A DNA stretch of 64,000 bases from Sepiola atlantica (GCA_963556195.1 OY744519.1:221646491-221710490), one strand, 5' to 3'; numbered from the stretch's first letter, positions 45,691-55,920 are shown. A program made the numbers and translations. Notes: a model not told the origin generated them from the sequence alone.

Positions 45691-45912
45691 AATATTTTTC
45701 AAATATTTGAACTTTGGCTTTTTCTACAGCCAACTTATCTATCTGTATTTCTCCTCTGATGATAAGATTTCGATCTTTTAAAAACCTTGGCTTAAGGAAA
45801 GAACAATAAACACTGGTTTATTACAGAATACACCTTGCATTGAACAATCGAAATTTGAAATAAATTTGGACATTCGAACATGTTTATTACTCTTATTTCT
45901 TCTATCTTTATA

Positions 45913-45981
<69 letters not shown>
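45690..45981 (-). repeat. CAAGGTGTATTC-family repeat, reverse, ending in (TA)n
   Basis: TCAAATATTTGAACTTTGGC to ATTTGGACATTCGAACATGT is the reverse complement of 41280-41465. (TA)n 45918-45981 follows. Confidence 0.75.
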
Positions 45982-45983
<2 letters not shown>

Positions 45984-46109
45984 TCTAAACATTGCGGAAG
46001 TAGCGGTTGTAGCTACAACTGTAGAACTGAAGAAGAAGAAGAAGAAGAAGAAGAATGCACGCGATAAATAGTGAAGGCGAGTTTTAATCTGATTACTTTG
46101 TCTTAATAA

Positions 46110-46316
46110 CAACTGGGTTAGGGTTGGGGTTATCCAATCACCTTGGTCATTTCGATTTTGCGTTGTAAATGAGGCCGAGAAAGAAAAGGGAAGATGGCAA
46201 CTGCGCGAGGAACTGATTGGACAACGGGATATTTTTCAGATCGGCCAGTCTCCCAACCCACACGTGGTAGGGTGGAGTTAACGCCTATAAATAATGTCGG
46301 TTCGATTGTAAATCTC
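46110..46316 (+). promoter_or_regulatory. Putative TATA promoter of the AstC-like gene
   Basis: TATAAATA at 46286-46293 lies 30 bp before TCTCACAG (about 46313-46320), a plausible initiator. CCAAT boxes are at about 46132 (CCAATC, forward) and about 46215 (ATTGG, reverse). A CACGTG E-box is at 46261-46266. The spacing is typical of an RNA polymerase II core promoter and the first ATG in good context follows at 46489. Confidence 0.55.
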
Positions 46317-46488
46317 ACAGAAAAACAAACGTGGGCATTTCTAAATTGTCTATTGCTGGTGTCACTATTGCGAGGTTACCACACGGCCATAGTAACGACA
46401 TTTTACGAAGAATTGTTCAGGAAAAAATCGAAGAATCTCCGAGGAACCTCCACACTTGAGCATGCAGCATACAAGTACGCATGTCACC

Positions 46489-46620
46489 ATGGCCGTTGTC
46501 ATTGCCGTCATGCTGGTCGCTATTGCAGTCAACATTGCCAGTACCAATGCAATGCCAACCGTTGGTGCAAGTAACAACAGAGAATTCAGCTTCACTAGAA
46601 GAGGCGTCAGCTTCCCCGAT
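46489..46620 (+). CDS. AstC: Allatostatin-C-like neuropeptide precursor, exon 1 (signal peptide)
   Basis: The ATG in strong context (CACCATGG) starts a 44-codon exon. Residues 1-21 form a hydrophobic signal peptide (M-A-V-V-I-A-V-M-L-V-A-I-A-V) with a likely cut after A-S-T-N-A. The propeptide continues with F-T-R-R-G-V-S-F-P-D, including a dibasic R-R, and ends at the donor GTGAGT in phase 0. The terminal exon at 55765 begins in phase 0, giving a precursor of about 95 residues, normal for this peptide family. The product would enter the secretory pathway. An overlapping 126-codon frame from 46194 is Cys-rich by chance. Splicing across 9.1 kb is inferred. Confidence 0.65.
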
Positions 46621-46670
46621 GTGAGTTCCTGTTTCTTTGCTTTTGTTGTTTTACTATTTCTTTTCCACTT

Positions 46671-46806
46671 TTCACATACATACACGCACACATACACACA
46701 TACACGCACGCATACACACACATACTTACATACACGCACACACTTACATACATGCACATACATACACGCACACATACACACACATACATACATACAGCCA
46801 CACACA
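46671..46806. repeat. (CACA/CATA)n microsatellite
   Basis: ACATACACGCACACATACAC-type variants. Cys/Val and His/Thr frames are artefacts. Confidence 0.95.
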
Positions 46807-46814
46807 TACATATA

Positions 46815-47825
46815 TATTTCCCTATCGATTAGTTTTATCTTCTTTTTTGTGTTGTCTACTTTTTCTTATCGATTAGTTTTGTCTTCTTTTTCTTATCGAT
46901 TAGTTTTGCCTTTTTCTTTAGTGTAATCTACTTTTTCTTATCGATTAGTTTTGTCTTCTTTTTTTTAGTGTTGTCTACTTTTTGCTATCGATTAGTTTTG
47001 TCTTCTTTTTCTTATCGATTAATTTTCTCTACTATCCTTTATCGATTAGTTTTGTTTCTTTTTCTTCAGTGTAATCTATTTTTTCTTATCGATTAGTTTT
47101 TTTCTTTAATTTAGTGTTGTCAACGTTTTTATCGATTAGTTTTGTTTATTACACTTTAGTCTTGTCAATTTATTCTTATCGATTAGTTTTGTCTTCTTTT
47201 TCGTTAGTATTTTCTACTTTTTATTATCGATGATTTTTTTCTTCTCTTTCTGTAGTGTTGTCTACTTTTTCTTATCGATTAGTTTTCTTTTTTTAGTTTG
47301 GTTTGTTTTCTTATCGATTAGTTTGGTCTCCTATTCCTTTGGTGTTTTCTACTTTTTCTAATCGATTAGTTTTGTCTACTAATTTTATTGATTAGTTTTG
47401 TTTTCTATTTCTTTAGTGTTGTGTACTTTTTTATCGATTAGTTTTTCTCCTTTTCTTTAGTGTTGTCTATGTTTTTTATCGATTAGTTTCGTCTGTATTT
47501 TCTTTAGTCTTTTTAGTTTTTGTAATCGATTATTTTTGTTTTCTTTTTCTAATCGATTAGTTTCGTCTATTTTTCTTTAGTGTTGTCTATGTTTTCTTAT
47601 CGATTAGTTTTGTATCCGTTTTTGTATTGTTGTCTATGTTTTCTTATTGATTAGTTTTGTCTTCTTTTTCTTTGTTGTTTTGTACGTTTTTTATCGATTA
47701 GTTTTGTTTCTTTTTTTAGTGTTGTCTTCTATTTTTATCGATTAGTTTTGTCTTTTTTTAGTGTTGACCAGTTTTTCTCATCGATTAGTTATTTTTTATC
47801 TTTAGTGTTGTCTACTTTTTCTTAT
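46815..47825 (+). repeat. ATCGATTAG minisatellite, left block
   Basis: Units of about 27-50 bp: TTATCGATTAGTTTTGTCTT, then CTTTTTCTTTAGTG and TTGTCTACTTTTTC, repeated about 22 times with variants. It is the reverse complement of the array at 20.1-21.1 kb. The sense strand is strongly pyrimidine-rich and each full unit carries a TTCTTTTTCTTTAG that resembles a 3' splice site. Confidence 0.95.
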
Positions 47826-48045
47826 TGTTGTGACCCTATTAGAGGCCGAAATAAAGACACGGAAACACGGGGTTACAGGAACAAAGATATATTATTGAAG
47901 AAAAAGAATATATATACAAGAAGTGGTATTCTGGACTGCCAGTATAAAACTGGGGTGGAAGAAGTCAATAAGTTGGAATGCTTCAAGCATTTTATTATGG
48001 ATAGACGAGTCCATTTGTTCTTCGTACAGGTACGGCAGGATAACA
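47826..48045 (-). repeat. 3' LTR of gypsy copy 2
   Basis: On the minus strand it starts TGTTATCCTGCC after the polypurine tract TTGGAAGGGGG and ends TAGGGTCACAACA, 220 bp. Confidence 0.85.
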
Positions 48046-48092
48046 CCCCCTTCCAAGCTTTACGTCCTCAGGAGTCTTAGTAACGTTTCCTT

Positions 48093-49530
48093 TTAGTGAT
48101 TTATCTCTATGTAGTCCGGAGCCATTCGTTTTCTTTTTGGCTGCCGTTTGTGTGTGACTACCTGGGGTGCTGGCAAATTGAAAGTGTCATATATCACGTC
48201 CATCACGTCTTCTACTTGTGGAGAGCTGTCAGTGTCATCTGACAGTCTTTTTCTGATCTGATTCAGATGTCTCTTATACGAGCACTGTTGTCCTTTTATA
48301 ACATAGACCATCGACCCGATCCTCTTTTCAATTGTACCGGGTTCCCATAACGATGCGTTGTTTTCGAACATCTTAAGGTATACCCTATCTCCTGGGCTGT
48401 ATTTTTTCTTCAGTACCGTAGAGATTCGATCATAATTATTTTGTTTAGGTAGTAACTTATCAAACAATGACTTCACTTTCCGCGCAAACATCATTGCGGG
48501 AGATAATGAAGATGGTACGTTTACGTTTTTAGTAATTCTATATACTTGCAGAAATTGTTGCAAAGCTTTCTCCTTAGGAGTATCATCGGTCTTTTTAGTG
48601 CTTTTTTTAACGTGTCTACAAAACGTTCCGCCTGGCCGTTTGACCTAGGATGATACGGGAGAGTCGTTATATGTCTGATTTGAAACGTCGCGCAGAACTT
48701 TTCAAAATCTGATTACATGAACTGTGTCCCATTGTCACTCACCAGACAATCCACTACTCCAAAACGGGCGAATAGTTCATGTAGGAATCTTATCGTAACC
48801 TCCGACGTGGGACTCTTGCAACGTAGTACCTCGGGCCACTTCGAAAAACTGTCGACTACGATTAAGTAGTAAAAACCTTCCAGTGGTCCTGCGAAATCCA
48901 CGTGGATTCTTTCCCATGGACGGTCGGTCTTTGGGCATGGGCTATGTTTTATATGCGGTGATTTTGCCTCCAAGACACAGCCTTTACACAGCTTTACTGC
49001 TTTTTCAATGTCATCATCCATACCTGGACAGTACACAAAACTCCTCATTAAACCCTTCATCCTGCTTATCCCTGGATGGCCAACATGAAAATCTTTTAGA
49101 ATTTTCTTTCGTAGTTTTCTTGGGATGACCACCCTTTCGTTGTGCATGAGTATCTCATCACAGAGTAAGAAACTCTTTGCCACATGTGCATCCTTATCTA
49201 CCATTTTCATTTTTGTGCTGGTGATAAATTCATCCTCGTGAGCTTCTTTTTTTATCTCGTATAGCGTCACCGGGAGCTCTCTCACTGCGTTGCACAAAAT
49301 CTCTTTAAAATCTCCTTTTGTTTGAAGGGACGCGATCACTGTATCTTCTAGAGTCTCTCTCTGTTTTGGCACTAGTCTCGACAACCCATCTGCATGATAG
49401 ATTTTATTTGAAGGCAAATGTTTCATTTTGAAGTTGTAATTTAATAAGATAGTTCCCCATCTTTGTAGCCTATTAGCCGTATATACCGGTAGGCCTTTTA
49501 TAGATCCATAAATTGTAATTAGCGGCGTAT
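48093..49530 (-). pseudogene. Gypsy copy 2 integrase
   Basis: The frame from 49426 contains H-A-D-G-L-S-R-L, then the zinc domain with H-V-G-H-P-G and C-K-G-C (complete HHCC here), then the core H-V-D-F-A-G-P-L, V-V-D-S-F-S-K-W-P-E and D-N-G-T-Q-F, stopping at 48713. The continuation through Y-H-P-R-S-N-G-Q-A-E-R-F (about 48640) is off frame. The C-terminal frame 48563-48093 has W-E-P-G-T-I-E-K-R-I-G. At least one stop and one shift disable it, but it is better preserved than copy 1. Confidence 0.88.
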
Positions 49531-49534
49531 GGTC

Positions 49535-49760
49535 TGTCTGTAAGTAAATCGTCTACCATCGGTGAAGCTTTGTTACCGCAAATATTATTGCTATTGCCTC
49601 TTTCTCGATTTGAGAATACTGTTTTTCCGCCGCGAGCAAGGTCCTAGATGCATGTGCAATGAGTTTATAGGTCCCATCCGGCATTATATGTAGGATACAC
49701 GCTTCTAAACCATATGAACTAGCGTCGCTAGCCACGATTATGTCCACTTCTGGGTTTTAA
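49535..49760 (-). pseudogene. Gypsy copy 2 RNase H fragment
   Basis: D-I-I-V-A-S-D-A-S-S-Y-G-L-E-A and H-A-S-R-T-L-L-A-A-E-K-Q-Y-S-Q-I-E-K-E-A match gypsy RNase H. A stop and frame change follow after L-H-R-W. Confidence 0.85.
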
Positions 49761-49791
49761 TGTGTTAGAAATAACTCTGATGTAAGCCTTT

Positions 49792-50640
49792 CTATAATTT
49801 TATTAAACGCATCCTGGCATTCAGGTGTCCACCCCAGGCTTTATCTTTGTTTAATAACTCATTTAATGGAGCGCGAAAATTATGCATTTCTGGAATAAAG
49901 GCCTGGAAGTAATTTGCTAGCCCCAGGAAACTCTGTAATGTAATTTCTGGCACCGGCATGTTTTTTTTTATCGCGGTAGCCCTTTCTGGGTCCGGCCTTC
50001 TGCGGTCCTTGTCTATAACATGACCCAGGTATTTTATTTCCACCAGGAAAAAATCACATTTTGCTTCTTTCACTTTCAACTCATAATCTTGGATTCTCGC
50101 AAACACTGGATTTACATGTTTCTGATGTTGTTCGATATCTTTGCTGTTAATCAAAATGTTATCAAGATACGCTATCGCAAAATACAGTCCGATCAGCATT
50201 GTATCCATTACTTGTTGGAAAATGGCTGGCGCGACTTTTACTCCGAAAGCTAACCTTTCGAATTCATATAAACCACGATGTGTGTTTATACATAACAGCT
50301 TCGAACTATCCTCATCCACCGGTATTTGGAGGTATGCCTCACTTAGGTCTATTTTAGAAAAAAATCTTCCCCCATTTAAACTTGAGAACACTTCCTCGGG
50401 GCTGTACAGTGGGTAGTGATAGTCTTCTAGAGCTGTATTCAAACCCGTTGAAAAGTCTGCACATACTCGAATCTCATTAGATTTTTTCTTTACATAAACC
50501 GTGGGTTCTGCCCACTGGCTGTGTTGTACTTTTGATGAAATACCAGTCTCTACAAGTCGGTCTAGGTCATCGTTTATTTTTTCTATCGAGGCGAATGGTA
50601 CTTTTCTTTCTTTTTTAAATACCGGCTGTACATTTTCTTT
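49792..50640 (-). pseudogene. Gypsy copy 2 reverse transcriptase with YLDN
   Basis: The frame from 50442 reads F-F-S-K-I-D-L-S-E-A-Y-L-Q-I, F-G-V-K-V-A-P-A-I-F-Q-Q and Y-L-G-H-V-I. Upstream V-K-K-K-S-N-E-I-R-V-C-A-D-F is visible to about 50500. The catalytic box is Y-L-D-N instead of Y-L-D-D (50158-50172), so the polymerase is inactive regardless of other damage. Frameshifts near 49830 and 50445. Confidence 0.88.
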
Positions 50641-50794
50641 AAGTTAAAATTTGGCAGCAATCTTTGTGCAGCACCCAAAACCGCCAGAAAAAACTCAGGA
50701 AATTTCTTTTTTTAATTCTCGTTGCAGTTTTTCCGATTCCGTTGCTCGACTATTTATTTTTTACAAAATGTATTTATTGGCAACTTTCATAAAT

Positions 50795-51190
50795 CTAATG
50801 CCTGCATCCAGTCCGGAGGAAAAGATTATTTGAATCCTTCAGCACCAGTATTTTTAGATTTTTAGTATTTCCCATTAAGGACACATTTGTGATTAATTCT
50901 CCTTCAAATTTGATTCTTACCCCAGTCACTGTGCTGGCCAGACTGTTTGTTCTTAATAAAGTGGGTTTATTTAAGATTCTCCACGTATGTAAATTTATTA
51001 TGGAGACATCTGAACCTGAATCCAATTGTAATTTTATGTTTTATCCAGGATTTTCACCTGTAAATATTTTCTTATGTTCATGCATTTTTCATTTTTTGTC
51101 CTAGTGGCTTGAACCCGCGTTTTATTTCCTCTACCTGTTCTGCAGTGCGAACTTTTATGTCCGACCTTTTTGCAATTCATACAAGACTTA
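50795..51190 (-). pseudogene. Gypsy copy 2 gag end and protease
   Basis: C-M-N-C-K-K-V-G-H-K-S-S-H-C (about 51180-51135) is the zinc knuckle and L-D-S-G-S-D-V-S-I-I-N-L (about 51025) the protease active site, separated by a stop. The gag N-terminus is missing, cut off at the minisatellite junction. Confidence 0.8.
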
Positions 51191-51192
51191 AA

Positions 51193-53040
51193 ACGGAAGT
51201 TTTGTCTTTTTTTTATTGTTGTCTACGTTTTGTATCGATTAGTTTTGTCTTCTTTTTCCTCAGTATTGTGTAGGTTAATTAATCGATTAGTTGTGTCTTC
51301 TTTTTCTTTAGTGTTGTCTAATTTTTTTATTGATTCGTTTTTTTCTTTTTTTTAGTGTTGTCTAATTTTATATCGATTAGTTTTGTCTTCTTTTTCTTAA
51401 GTGTTGTCTATGTTTTTTATTGATTAGTTTTGTCTTTTTTAATGTTGTCTACGTTTTTTATCGATTAGTTTTGTCTTCTCTTTCTTCAGTATTGTCTACG
51501 TTAATTTATCGATTTGTTTTGTTTTCTTTTTCTTTAGTGTTGTCTAATTATTTTATCGATTCGTTTTTTCCTTTTTTTTAGTGTTGTCTACTTTTTTATT
51601 GATTAGTTTTGTCTTTTTTAGTGTAGTCTACGTTTTTTATCGATTAGTTTTGTCTACTTTTTCTTTAGTGTTGTCTACTTTTTTATCGATTAGTTTTGTC
51701 TACTTTTTCTTTAGTGTTGTCTACTTTTTTATCGATTAGTTTTGTCTGCTTTTTCTTCAGTATTATCTAGGTTCATTTATCGATTAGTTTTGTCTTCTTT
51801 TTCTTTAGTGTTGTCTAATTTATTTATCGATTCGTTTTTTCTTTTTTTAGTGTTGTCTAATTTTATATCGATTAGTTTTGTCTTCTTTTTCTTTAGTGTT
51901 GTCTATGTTTTTTATCGATTAGTTTTGTATCTTTGTCTTTAGTGTTGTCTACTTTTTTTTTGATTAGTGTTGTCTTTTTTAGTGTTGTCTACGTTTTTTA
52001 TCGATTAGTTTTGTCTACTTTTTCTTTAGTGTTGTTTATGTTTTTTATCGATTCGTTTTTTCTTCTTTTTATTTAGTCTGGTCTATGTTTTTATCGATTA
52101 GTTTTGTTTCTTTTTATTTAGTGTTGTCTATGTTTTTATCGATTATTTTTGTTTCTTTTTCTTTAGTGTTGTCTACTTTTTTAACGATTTGTTTTGTCTG
52201 CTTTTTCTCTAGTATTATCTACGTTAATTTATCGATTAGTTTTGTCTTCTTTTTCTTTAGTGTTGTTTATGTTTTTTTATCGATTAGTTTTGTTTCTTTT
52301 TTAGTGATGTCTAATTTTTCATCGATTAGTTTCATTTTGTTTCTTACTATTTCTTATCGATTGGATTCGCCTTCTTTTTTGTCGTGGTTTCTCTTTTTTT
52401 ATATGGATTAGTTTTGTCTACTTTTTCTTTAGTATTGTCTACTTTTTTCTTATCGATTAGTTTTATCTTTTTTATCGATTAGTTTTGTTTCTTTTTCTTT
52501 AGTGTAATCTACGTTTTTTTATCGATTAGTTTCGATTTTTTCTTCAGTGTTGTCTACTTTTTCTTATCGATTAGTTTTGTCTTCTATTGGTTTAGAGTGT
52601 TCTACGTTTTCTTATCGATGCTTTTAGTCTTTTTTTAGTGTTGTCAATGTTTTCTTATCAATTAGTGTTCATTTTTCTCTTTAGTATTGCTTACTTTTTC
52701 TTATCGATTAGTTTTGTCTTCTTTTTATATTGTATTTTCTACGTTTTCGTATCGATTAGTTTTGTCTTTTTTAAGTATTGTCTACGTTTTCGTATCGATT
52801 AGTTTTGTTTTTTTAAGTGTTGTCTACGTTTTCTCATCGATTTGTTTTGTCTATTTTTTTAGTGTTGTCCACGTTTTTTAATCGATTAGTGTTGTCTACT
52901 TTTTCTCATCGATTAGTTTCCTCTTCTTTTTTAGGGATTAGTTTTGTCTTCTTTTTCCTCACTTTTGTCTACTTTTCTTATCGATTAGTTTTGTCTTCTT
53001 ATCGATTACTCTTGTCTTTTTTTACTAATTAGTGTTGTTT
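51193..53040 (+). repeat. ATCGATTAG minisatellite, right block
   Basis: The same units as 46815-47825, about 40 copies. Reading frames such as 52085-52411 reflect the repeat and contain no domain. Confidence 0.95.
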
Positions 53041-53139
53041 CAATGAATACAAAAAGGTTAAACAAATCAAATGGTAAACCGATGGCTAATAATTACTAGT
53101 TTTTAATGCTTGTTTTTTGTTTGTTTTTGTTCTTTGTTT

Positions 53140-53282
53140 TCTTACGCTTCCTACCGTGTACTGTTTTTGTTTTACGCTTCCTCACGTGTACCGATTTTGT
53201 TTTACGCTTCTTCACGTGTACTTTTTTGTTTTACGCTTCTTCACGTGTACTGATTTTGTTTTACGCTTCTTCACGTCTACTC
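53140..53282 (+). repeat. 30-bp CACGTG satellite, first block
   Basis: Five units of TTTTACGCTTCCTCACGTGT plus ACTGTTTTTG-type sequence. Confidence 0.93.
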
Positions 53283-53692
53283 ACGATTAGTTTTGTTTCT
53301 TTGTCTTTAGTGTTGTCTACTTTTTTTATTGATTAGTGTTGTCTTTTTTAGTGTTGTCTACGTTTTTTATCGATTAGTTTTGTCTACTTTTTCTTTAGTG
53401 TTGTTTATGTTTTTTATCGATTCGTTTTTTCTTCTTTTTATTTAGTCTGGTCTATGTTTTTATCGATTAGTTTTGTTTCTTTTTATTTAGTGTTGTCTAT
53501 GTTTTCATCGATTAGTTTTGTTTCTTTTTCTTTAGTGTTGTCTACTTTTTTAACGATTTGTTTTGTCTGCTTTTTCTCTAGTATTATCTACGTTAATTTA
53601 TCGATTAGTTTTGTCTTCTTTTTCTTTAGTGTTGTTTATGTTTTTTTATCGATTAGTTTTGTTTCTTTTTTAGTGATGTCTAATTTTTTGTT
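53283..53692 (+). repeat. ATCGATTAG block duplicated into the 30-bp satellite
   Basis: This 410-bp stretch is nearly identical to 51915-52318, including unusual variants such as ATTTAGTCTGGTCTATG and TTTTTAACGATTTGTTTTG. It separates the two blocks of the 30-bp array. Confidence 0.9.
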
Positions 53693-55760
53693 GTAGTTTT
53701 ACGCTTCATCACGTGTACTTTTTGTTGTAGTTTTACGCTTCATCACGTGTACTTTTTAAGTTTTACGCTTCCTCACGTGTACCGTTTTTGTTTTACGCTT
53801 CCTCGCGTGTACTATTTTTGTTTTTCGCCTCCTCACGTTTAACGTTTTTGTATTACGCTTCCTCACGTGTACTGTTTAGTTTTACGCTTTCCCACGTTTA
53901 CCGTTTTTGTTTTACGCTTCCTCACGTGTACCGTTTTCGTTTTACGCTTCCTCACGTGTACTGTTTTTGTTTTACGTATCCTCACGTTCACCGTTTTTGC
54001 TTTACACTTCCTCACGTGTACTGTTTTGTTTTACACTTCCTCACGTGTACCGTTTTCGTTTTACGCTTTCTCACGTGTACTGTTTTTGTTTAACGCTTCA
54101 CCACGTGTGTCGTTTTTGTTTTACGCTTCCTCACGTGTACTGTTTTTGTTTTACGCTTCCTCACGTTTACCGTTTTTGTTTTACGCTTCCTAACGTGTAC
54201 TGTTTTGTTTTACGCTTCCTCGTGTGTACTGTTTTTGTTTTACGCTTCCTCGCGTGTACCGTTTTTGTTTTACGCTTCCTCACATGTACCGTTTTTGTTT
54301 TACACTACCTCACGTGTACTGTTTTTGTTTTACCTTTCCTCACATGTACTGTTTTTGTTTTACGCTTCCTCACGTGTACCGTCTTTGTTTCTACACTTAC
54401 TCGCATGTACTGTTTTGTTTTACGCTTCCTCACGTGTACCGTTTTCGTTTTACGCTTCCTCACGTGTACTGTTTTTGTTTTACGCTTCCTCACGTTTACC
54501 GTTTTTGTTTTACGCCTCCTCACGTGTACTGTTTTGTTTTACGCTTCCTCGTGTATACTGTTTTTGTTTTACACTTCATCACGTGTACTGCTTTTGTTTT
54601 ACGCTTCCTAACGTGTACCGTTTTTGTTTTACGCTTCCTCACGTGTAGTTTTTTGTTTTACGCTTCTTCACGTGTACTGTTTTTGTTTTACGCTTCCTCA
54701 CGTGTACTGTTTTGTTTCACACTTCCTCACGTTTACCGTTTTATTTTTACCCTTCTTCACGTGCACCGTTTTTGCTGTACACTTCATCACGTGTACTGGT
54801 TTTGTTTTACGCTTCCTCACGTGTACTGTTTTTTACGCTTCCTCAAGTGTACAGTTTTTGTTTTACGCTTCCTCACGTTTACCGTTTTTGTTTTACGCTT
54901 TGTCACGTGTACTGTTTTGTTTTACGCTTCCTCGTGTGTACTGTTTTTGTTTTATGCTTCCTCATGTGTACTGTTTTTGTTTTACACTTCCTCACGTGTA
55001 CTGTTTTTGTTTTACGCTCCCTCCCGTGTACTGTTTTTTGTTTTACGCTTCTTCGCGTGTTCTGTTTTTGTTTTACACTTCCTCGCATGTACTGTTTTTG
55101 TTTTACGCTTCTTCACGTGTAATGTTATAGTTTTACGCTTCATCACGTGTACTTTTTAAGTTTTACGCTTCCTCACGTGTACCGTTTTTGTTTTACGCTT
55201 CCTCACGAGTACTGTTTTTGTTTTATGCTTCCTCGTGTGTACCGTTTTTGTTTTACGCTCCTTCACGTCGACTTTTTTTGTTTTACGCTTCCTCACGTTC
55301 ACTGTTTTTGTTTTACACTTCCTCACATGTACGGTTTTGTTTTACACTTCCTAGCGTATACTATTTTTGTTTTACGCTTCCTCACGTTTACCGTTTTTGT
55401 TTGACGCGTCCTCACGTGCACTGTTTTTGTTTTACACTTCCTTATGTGTACTGTTTTTGTTTTACGCTTCTTCGCGTGTGCCGTTTTTGTTTTACGCTTC
55501 CTCACGTGCACTGTTTTGGTTTTACACTTCCTCACGTGTACTGTTTTGTTTTACATTTCCTCTCGTGTACTGTTTTTTTATGTTTCCTCACGTGTACCGT
55601 TTTTGTTTTACGCTTCCTCACGTGTACCGTTTTTGTTTTACGCTTCCTCATGTGTACTGTTTTGGTTTTACGCTTCTTCACGTGTACTGGTTTTGTTTTA
55701 CGCTTCCTCACGTGTAATGTTTGTTTTTACGCTTCCTCACGTGTACTCTTTTTCTTTTAC
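53693..55760 (+). repeat. 30-bp CACGTG satellite, main block
   Basis: About 69 units of TTTACGCTTCCTCACGTGTA plus CTGTTTTTGT. Most contain the palindrome CACGTG (an E-box) or one-base variants. The 30-bp period is a multiple of three, so all frames stay open for hundreds of codons (up to 311), giving Phe/Tyr/Cys-rich decapeptide repeats. No start context, signal or splice evidence supports translation. Confidence 0.95.
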
Positions 55761-55764
55761 GCAG

Positions 55765-55920
55765 ACAATGGAAAATATAGACATGTTGGGCCGATTGCTG
55801 TATCTCACACAAAAGTACAAACATCAAATATCTGCCATGAATGAACAAAAATTCAAACGACAAGAAGATATTATCCCGTGTCTATGGAACGCTGTCTCCT
55901 GTTACCGGAAGCGGAAGTGA
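55765..55920 (+). CDS. AstC: Allatostatin-C-like neuropeptide precursor, terminal exon
   Basis: After the acceptor TTCTTTTACGCAG the exon reads T-M-E-N-I-D-M-L-G-R-L-L-Y, a short helical spacer, K-F-K-R, then Q-E-D-I-I-P-C-L-W-N-A-V-S-C-Y followed by R-K-R-K and TGA. The C-x-x-N-x-x-S-C core with an aromatic last residue is the hallmark of allatostatin-C peptides (arthropod forms have C-Y-F-N-P-I-S-C-F or C-A-F-N-A-V-S-C-F). Basic sites on both sides would release a 15-residue peptide. The N-terminal Gln could become pyroglutamate, the two Cys form a ring, and no Gly is present for amidation. Position at the very end of the precursor is also typical. In other animals such peptides act on somatostatin-receptor-like GPCRs. 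Confidence 0.75.
   Translation, partial: TMENIDMLGRLLYLTQKYKHQISAMNEQKFKRQEDIIPCLWNAVSCYRKRK

Larger units (their letters stand above)
47826..51193 (-). mobile_element. Ty3/gypsy element copy 2, reversed, 5'-truncated
   Basis: The minus strand keeps, in order, gag zinc knuckle, protease, RT, RNase H, integrase, polypurine tract and 3' LTR. There is no 5' LTR and only the end of gag. Both ends abut the ATCGATTAG minisatellite: TTTTTCTTAT before 47826 and TTTTGTCTTT after 51190. It belongs to the same family as copy 1 (similar protein, LTR end TCACAACA). Confidence 0.92.
46621..55764 (+). other. Inferred 9.1-kb intron made of satellite DNA and a gypsy insert
   Basis: Bounded by GTGAGT (46621) and TTCTTTTACGCAG (ending 55764), both phase 0. 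Contents are an AC-rich microsatellite, the ATCGATTAG minisatellite, gypsy copy 2, more minisatellite, and the 30-bp CACGTG array. No other host exon is seen. Confidence 0.55.

Noticed and set aside
46194..46574. 126-codon Cys/His-rich frame overlapping AstC exon 1
   Set aside because: It is another frame of the 5' UTR and signal-peptide exon; its Cys run comes from the hydrophobic codons of the real frame.
53907..55159. Long open frames (up to 311 codons) of Phe/Tyr/Cys-rich decapeptide repeats
   Set aside because: They result from a 30-bp satellite without stops; frames are open on both strands, and there is no promoter, signal peptide or splice support.
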